Source of the DNA: Isoetes taiwanensis
Lineage: Eukaryota; Streptophyta; Lycopodiopsida; Isoetales; Isoetaceae
Assembly: GCA_021234155.1 (NCBI GenBank)
Contig: JAJEKV010000001.1
Span: 1,115,927 to 1,179,926, forward strand
Direction: 5' to 3'
Length of the DNA: 64,000 nt
Shown: piece after piece, positions 58,735 through 64,000 of the stretch
Position numbering within the stretch: position 1 is the stretch's first letter
Layout: every line of letters starts with the position of its first letter
Notes under the pieces: generated by a model
Database searches by the model: none
Told to the model about the DNA's origin: nothing
What the model saw: the letters and a program-made list of their open reading frames with translations, nothing else
Made by a program: the position numbers and the translations under genes

Positions 58735-61700
58735 CTAGTAACGGTGCCCAGCGTTGCTGGGCTTAAGTTGGGAGCCTATCAATGTTTTGGCCGCAATGAC
58801 TTTCTAACATAACTCTTTCATGTTAGATAGTGTTAATTACGATGAAAACACACAATCTAAATAGCAGTCAATATAAAATACCATTGTGAAGTGAAGAATA
58901 GATACATGTATATGGATGTGTATGCAAGAAATGTTGAAAGGGTGTAGTGGCAATAAACAACTTTGAGTTGGCATGTGCAAAAGCTTCTTAGCTAATTTTC
59001 TTAATCTTCCTATATATCTCAAGCATCAAGCTAATGTCAATAGGAGTAAAATCTCCATGTTTTGCATAAAGAAAATGTGTATACCTGTTTAATTGGAATT
59101 GTGAGTGCAATTATACTTGGTGGGCATTGGCAACCCAACATCTCAGCTAGATATCGTGGGAGTTTTACATGTGTACATGACAACGTGCTCTTTGGTGGGA
59201 TCAATTGACTCTATATTGAGTATCATTGCTCTGGCAAGGCATCACAACATGGTTGTCATGAATCATACTAACCTGCAAGACAACGCTGAAATATCAATAT
59301 CTTTTGTTGCATATATGGCAGGTTGGTTCATTTGGTTATAGTGGCGTACTATCTCACATGTTAGAAACATGGCCATGAAATGTAACTTGTATCTTACATG
59401 CACCTTTGCAAGTGCTGACATCTTAGATGCATTTGGTTGCAAGAAGTTTCTTTCAAAAAATGTAAATTGTAACAATATACAACTGAGGACATACGCACCC
59501 TAACATAGTCAAATGCACCCTAACATAGTCAAATCAGAAATCGCACAACAAATGGCAAGAAGAATTTCCAAACCAAAGAGTATTTTTCATGGTCAGTGTT
59601 CCATACCCAAGGCCATTTTAAGTGAGTTGAAAAGGAGGGGTCAAAATATTAAAGCATTTCATACCTTATAATAGGTCACAAATGTATTTTCCTGCTCTAT
59701 GTAGAAGATTGAAGATATGGCTTCACATAATTTTCTAGGCCAATCAATATCATTCGTCAATTCTGGTAAATATTATCATGGAAGGCTTCTACTCTTCCAA
59801 GAGGGATCCTATCCTTTCTCTGATTCCTTTAAGTTCATGGGATGGAAAAAATGTACATATAAAGGAAGAGCGAGTTCAAATATCACAAAAGATAGCTATA
59901 AACACTGGCAGAAGTTATGCATTGCCTAAAGCACGCACCATTTGCTTGAAAGAAGAAGGAAAGCTTAGTGTTTTTAGCATTTGTGAAGTTTTTTGTGCTT
60001 CGATAAAAAAAGAATATTCACAAATGAACCCAAGAACTAAAAAAAAAAAAGAATCTTCCTTACATGAAATTGGCAGAACCTTATTTTGTTGGAAAATAAA
60101 TACACAAAGGTTTTACCTGCTAGAATATGTTAGGTTATTCCATGGCTTACAAAATCAGTGATTACAATCAATTCTTCAAGTATCACTGCAACAGAAACCC
60201 TTGCTATCAGTCACCTGTGATCTTAATCTCAAAGCTTCATGCACTGGTCTTGGCAGCGATGGCGTTTTTAGTTTTGGCTTCGCCAGAAGGAAAGCTCCCT
60301 GTTTTTTGGAAGAGATCCGTCTGGGCCATAGTCCTAAACTACCAGATGTTCATATGCATCCTACTATATTCACTTGTCTAGACTTCTTCTTTCCACAAAA
60401 TGTGGATATCAGCACCTAAGCTTTCACTGCACTTTTCCTAGTGCTCCGAATAATATCAAGAAACTTTAGAACCATGCCAAGACTACAATTGCTGCTAAAA
60501 TGAAACACAATGAATTCCATCTATACAGACCTTCACATCTACCTTAGAAAATATAGAAGCAATCTGCCTGAAAATATTGAAGCCTGAAGATTCAATGTTC
60601 TGGAAAAGAAGCCAATAAATTATAGTGTGCTTCAAGATCTACTATGGTAAAGAAAGGGCTGGCATATTTGTAGTGGGCTTCCTCGAAAACCATGTCATCC
60701 AAAAACAGAGCTACTTTTGCTTGTTGTACCTTGCTATAAAGGAAACAAAAAAGGGATTCTATCAATGCTGCAAAGTTGCTTATCTTACTTTCGAACTCAA
60801 CATTTTCCTTCTTCCACATCTGAACATAAGGAACATGATATTGAATGCTAATTCCCAGAAGATGCGTCGGCTGAAGAATAAATGCCATATCATAATCATT
60901 ACTGGCATCTTCTTACTGGAGTTCAGACAGAATTAAAGGTGAAACATACCCTATAATCATGCATGTACAACCCCATAATCATGGCTGTACAACAGAATAG
61001 TATCAAGAACAGATTGTGAAGCAAAATTAACAAACACAATTAACATCTACACATAGTTAAAAGAGGAGTACTGATGCAAAAGAAGACCAAAGAAGACCAA
61101 GAGTAATAACCCATGCTGTGACAAATATAAAAACAAAGGCCGAGCAAGGGATGTTCTTATATGAAAACATTTTTAAAATTGTTAGGCATCATAAATGAAC
61201 ATCGATTCAACTTTTACATACAGAATAGGGATGCTGAAAGTATGCTTGCATTATGAACAATCAGGGCGAAAATTGAGGTGCTTGCAATGTTTTGCAACTT
61301 TCAACAGCATAAATAAATCTCATATCAAGCCTAAAGGGATACCAGTTTGGGGAACTGACAGTTGCATCAAAAGCATGAATACATCAAATAGGTCCCTAGA
61401 AAATGAGAAATTACAAATACCAACGATTTGTGCAAGCTAACCGAAACTCTTTGATGAAGCTCAAAACAAAGAAGACATACCTTGTTAGTAGCAGATGCAA
61501 AAGAGATGGCCATGCAGGGCATTATCTTATTAGTCACTGGTGTTGTGTGGGACATACCATGCTAATAGGAGATGCAAGAGCGATGGTCGTTTATCAGGAA
61601 ACCCCAGAAGCATTCGAGAAGAACTATGATAACCGTGAGCATGGCCTTACTCTAACCCATGTCATTTGAAAGATTAGAGCCCTAAATGCCAGAAAACTTA

Positions 61701-62328
61701 CACCCTCATGCATTGAGTCTGCCGCCATGGACATCTGCTTCAAGCTCAAAGCTGGGATCCGTATGCAGCCACTCCACCATTCATCAGATCTAAAATAAAA
61801 CTACAGATTTTGACCGTCGAAATTAAATTTCAACCCATCTCAGCACTACCATATGCTGAAAGAGGGCTTTATGCCTGAGAGGTTCAATATGAGAAACAAC
61901 AATAAAAACTGCCCTTGTTGAGCAATGCAAGGCCGATGCATTGCAGAGCTCTTGCAGTGAAGTCACACAACAAGAAAATTTGTGATGTTCATTTGATCTT
62001 CCAGCCTTTTCCTGCTTTGATGAAGAATTTGAACGCTTTTATTTCAAATATATGCTCTTGCAGGAGCAGTCAAACGAACATGCCATTGCTGCTGCAGAGA
62101 ATCAATTATATGAGATCTGGAGTTTTCATTGCCTGGAAGCGGATGGTGATGCCGAGGTTTGCCTCCATGGCTGCTGCAGACCTTCCCGCTTTCCCATAGC
62201 TCAGGAAGCCCTAAATCGTTAGAACGAAAATTAAAGGGCTATCTCGACCGTCCAATTTTCTACTCAAATCTTGACCATCAGATCTAGGGCGTGGTCCATT
62301 ACTTGCACTAAAACATTATAATATAAGA
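58735..62328 (-). mobile_element. Non-autonomous Helitron C (3594 bp)
   Basis: On the minus strand it starts TCTTATATTATAATGTTTTA at 62328. It ends with the perfect hairpin GCCCAGCAACGCTGGGC (58762-58746), a short spacer and CTAG (58738-58735), followed by T. The first 17 bases equal those of Helitron A except one, and the 3' end equals Helitron B's apart from one stem base and a T/C. No Rep/helicase coding. The interior has coding-like pieces. On plus, about 60190-60417 reads LGSDGVFSFGFARRKAPCFL. On minus, 61565-61490 has two successive donor-like 'GTATGT' segments with similar sequence before them. None is identified. Confidence 0.9.
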
Positions 62329-62409
62329 TATATCATAAATAATTCCTAGTAACTCATAACCTTACCTACAACCTCAATCATGCAGCGAAAATGCTTCCTT
62401 TCCAATCCT

Positions 62410-63585
62410 AAGCTCCATAGATAAGAAGAGAGGAGAGTCGCCTTCCTCTCTCCAATCCGGCACTGTCACCTCCATCCTGGTGCCTGCAGATATTAGGAAA
62501 GTGCTAGCAAGGCAGGACAATCCATTTCAAAATTTCTGGAAAAAGATCTGCACAAATCGCATTTTTCTTCTCCTCTCTGGCGGAGATAATCTGGATCTTT
62601 TTTGGGGAAACAGGTAACCACAAACGTGGTTCTTTTCTTTGATGTTTTTGCATTATTTCCATCTCCTTTCTTGAAGATGGTCACGCCGAAATGGTTTGCC
62701 CAATTGGGACACTGGCCTATAAGGTGAAGAGAAGAATAGTTTCTCAGCAAGATTCAGGTTGTGGAGATGTGACATCATGTAATTTTTGCAGTGAAAACCC
62801 TCTGATCCGAATGGAATTTCTTGGAATGAATTCTATTTTGCCATTATCTCTTCACTCTTTCTTACTAGCAGGAAGATCCAGTCTTTGCAAATGATGATTA
62901 GAAAGATTATGTTTTGTCGAGAGAGCTATGCGGATGAATCCAGAATTATTGATTTATATTGAAGAGGCAAAGGACAATTAGATATATGGCGTGACTAAAA
63001 ATCTAAATGCTTAAGTACTGAAGCTTGAGCATAGAAGATTGAGCACAGAAGCACCTAGGTTTCTTTTTAAGCACTGCTAAGCTTGAGAAGCCACTCAAAT
63101 ACTTAAATTTGGGTGAAAATTTGGTACTGATGCCAAATTACCTTGGCTTTCCATATGGAATTAGCATGCGAGCATCGCTATGTCCGAGCATGTGCTTCTT
63201 CAGTCTTGATATGCCCTGTTCGTGTCATATTTGGTTGTTGTCTTATAGTCTGGGGACGTATATCTTCTTTCTACTTCAGCAATTCAGGTTATTTGTGTGT
63301 TTCTCAGGCCAACAGGAATTATTTCGGGAGCCATTGGCTCTTCCTGATCATCTTGCAGCTTCTGGTTCCGATGTGGAGAGACATCTCTGTGCCTTAATGC
63401 AGATTTGCTATTAGAGCTTTTAATAAGTTTCTGCAGTTAAGGGAATGAAGATGTTGAGTCTACTCCTGTAGTAGTTCTCTTGCTGTAATGAAGCATTGTA
63501 ATTTCTTTTCTATATAATATAAAAAAAACCACCACCGTTCTCTCAAAAAAAAAAAAAAAAAAAAAAAAAAAAGAAGCTCCATAGA
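62410..63585 (+). mobile_element. Poly-A retroposon with 12-bp target-site duplication
   Basis: AAGCTCCATAGA occurs at 62410-62421 and again at 63574-63585. Between them, the insert ends '(t)ataaaaaaaaccaccaccg' then a 28-A tract (63545-63572). A target duplication plus a 3' A tail is the mark of LINE-driven target-primed insertion. The 1.15-kb body is either a 5'-truncated LINE or a processed copy of a host transcript. No RT motif was found, and the open frames (63109-63414 and overlapping) are not recognisable. Confidence 0.8.
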
Positions 63586-64000
63586 CACATTAACAACACT
63601 GATCTACATGTAGCAATATCTAGATCCTAAGGGTTTTACCTAAACTGAATGTTCTGACAACCTTTTGCTGGTTCCACATCATTTCACCCAGTTATAAATA
63701 TATTAGAGCTACATATTCGATGTTCCAAAAGATTTGAGAACATACACTCATTTGCCTCCACAAATGAAAAGCAAAGACTTTTGACACCTCCAAATGAACT
63801 GTAGTTATCAATTTAAAAGCAATATAAAGAAAGAAAAAAGTGGGTGCAGTAAAATATAGACCCTAAAGCATGTTTAAATGCCTATGCTCACAATGAGGAA
63901 AGAAAATATAGTAACGGACCAAATAAGGACTTCTAGAGAAAGGTATCTAGCTATATGTATGGTCAAGGTCTTCTAATGGAACGTATCTAGCTATATCTGT
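63586..64000. other. Intergenic sequence to window end, no gene
   Basis: AT-rich. 'gtatctagctatat' occurs twice near the end (63941 and 63983). Nothing else recognised. Confidence 0.3.

Overview
This window is nuclear DNA from a land plant. It is gene-poor, AT-rich and crowded with transposable elements. I lean towards a large seed-free-plant genome such as a fern, with low confidence, because of the density of nested elements. The only gene I recognise is a plant cell-wall enzyme: a GT47 exostosin-domain glycosyltransferase of the MUR3/KATAMARI1 xyloglucan galactosyltransferase type. It lies on the minus strand at 52.1-56.2 kb. A 2.6-kb DNA transposon splits it, and the upstream half carries a frameshift.

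Layout. The first 12.3 kb (1-12345, cut by the window edge) is repeated as a direct copy at 25916-38785. Each copy is the same nest of elements. A TIR transposon with ends CACTAG...CTAGTG between TTAA sites carries a minus-strand Helitron (Helitron B). Beside it is an LTR that carries a plus-strand Helitron (Helitron A). Between the two copies lie decayed Ty1/copia pieces (13.0-18.6 kb). A third, Helitron-free copy of the same LTR (18.6-19.8 kb) is followed by a tRNA-Met-type primer binding site, a 60-bp minisatellite and a GC-rich, gag-like but unreadable interior (to about 24 kb).

From 38.8 to 51.1 kb there are exon-like scraps, a cluster of inverted-repeat elements (39.4-40.3 kb), two large AGATTC-type minisatellite blocks (42.9-43.3 and 45.5-46.5 kb), a solo LTR-like repeat (about 48-49.3 kb), and a tandem array whose unit carries a Pol III-like internal promoter (49.7-51.1 kb). 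From 51.8 kb come a CTTTTT microsatellite, the exostosin gene, several short tandem repeats, a third Helitron of the same family (58735-62328, minus strand) and a poly-A retroposon with a 12-bp target-site duplication (62410-63585).

The strongest finding is structural. Three different Helitrons share one family of ends: a start like TCTTATATTATAATGTT and a terminal GC-rich hairpin followed by CTAG. Two of their insertion sites can be checked against empty relatives in the same window. The third LTR copy is an exact A|T empty site for Helitron A. The transposon inside the exostosin gene lacks Helitron B at the homologous place. The two big duplicate copies disagree mainly at CAG/CTG-type words, which looks more like base-calling error than evolution. 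Reading frames in the repeat-rich 1-38.8 kb should therefore be trusted less than those after about 51 kb.
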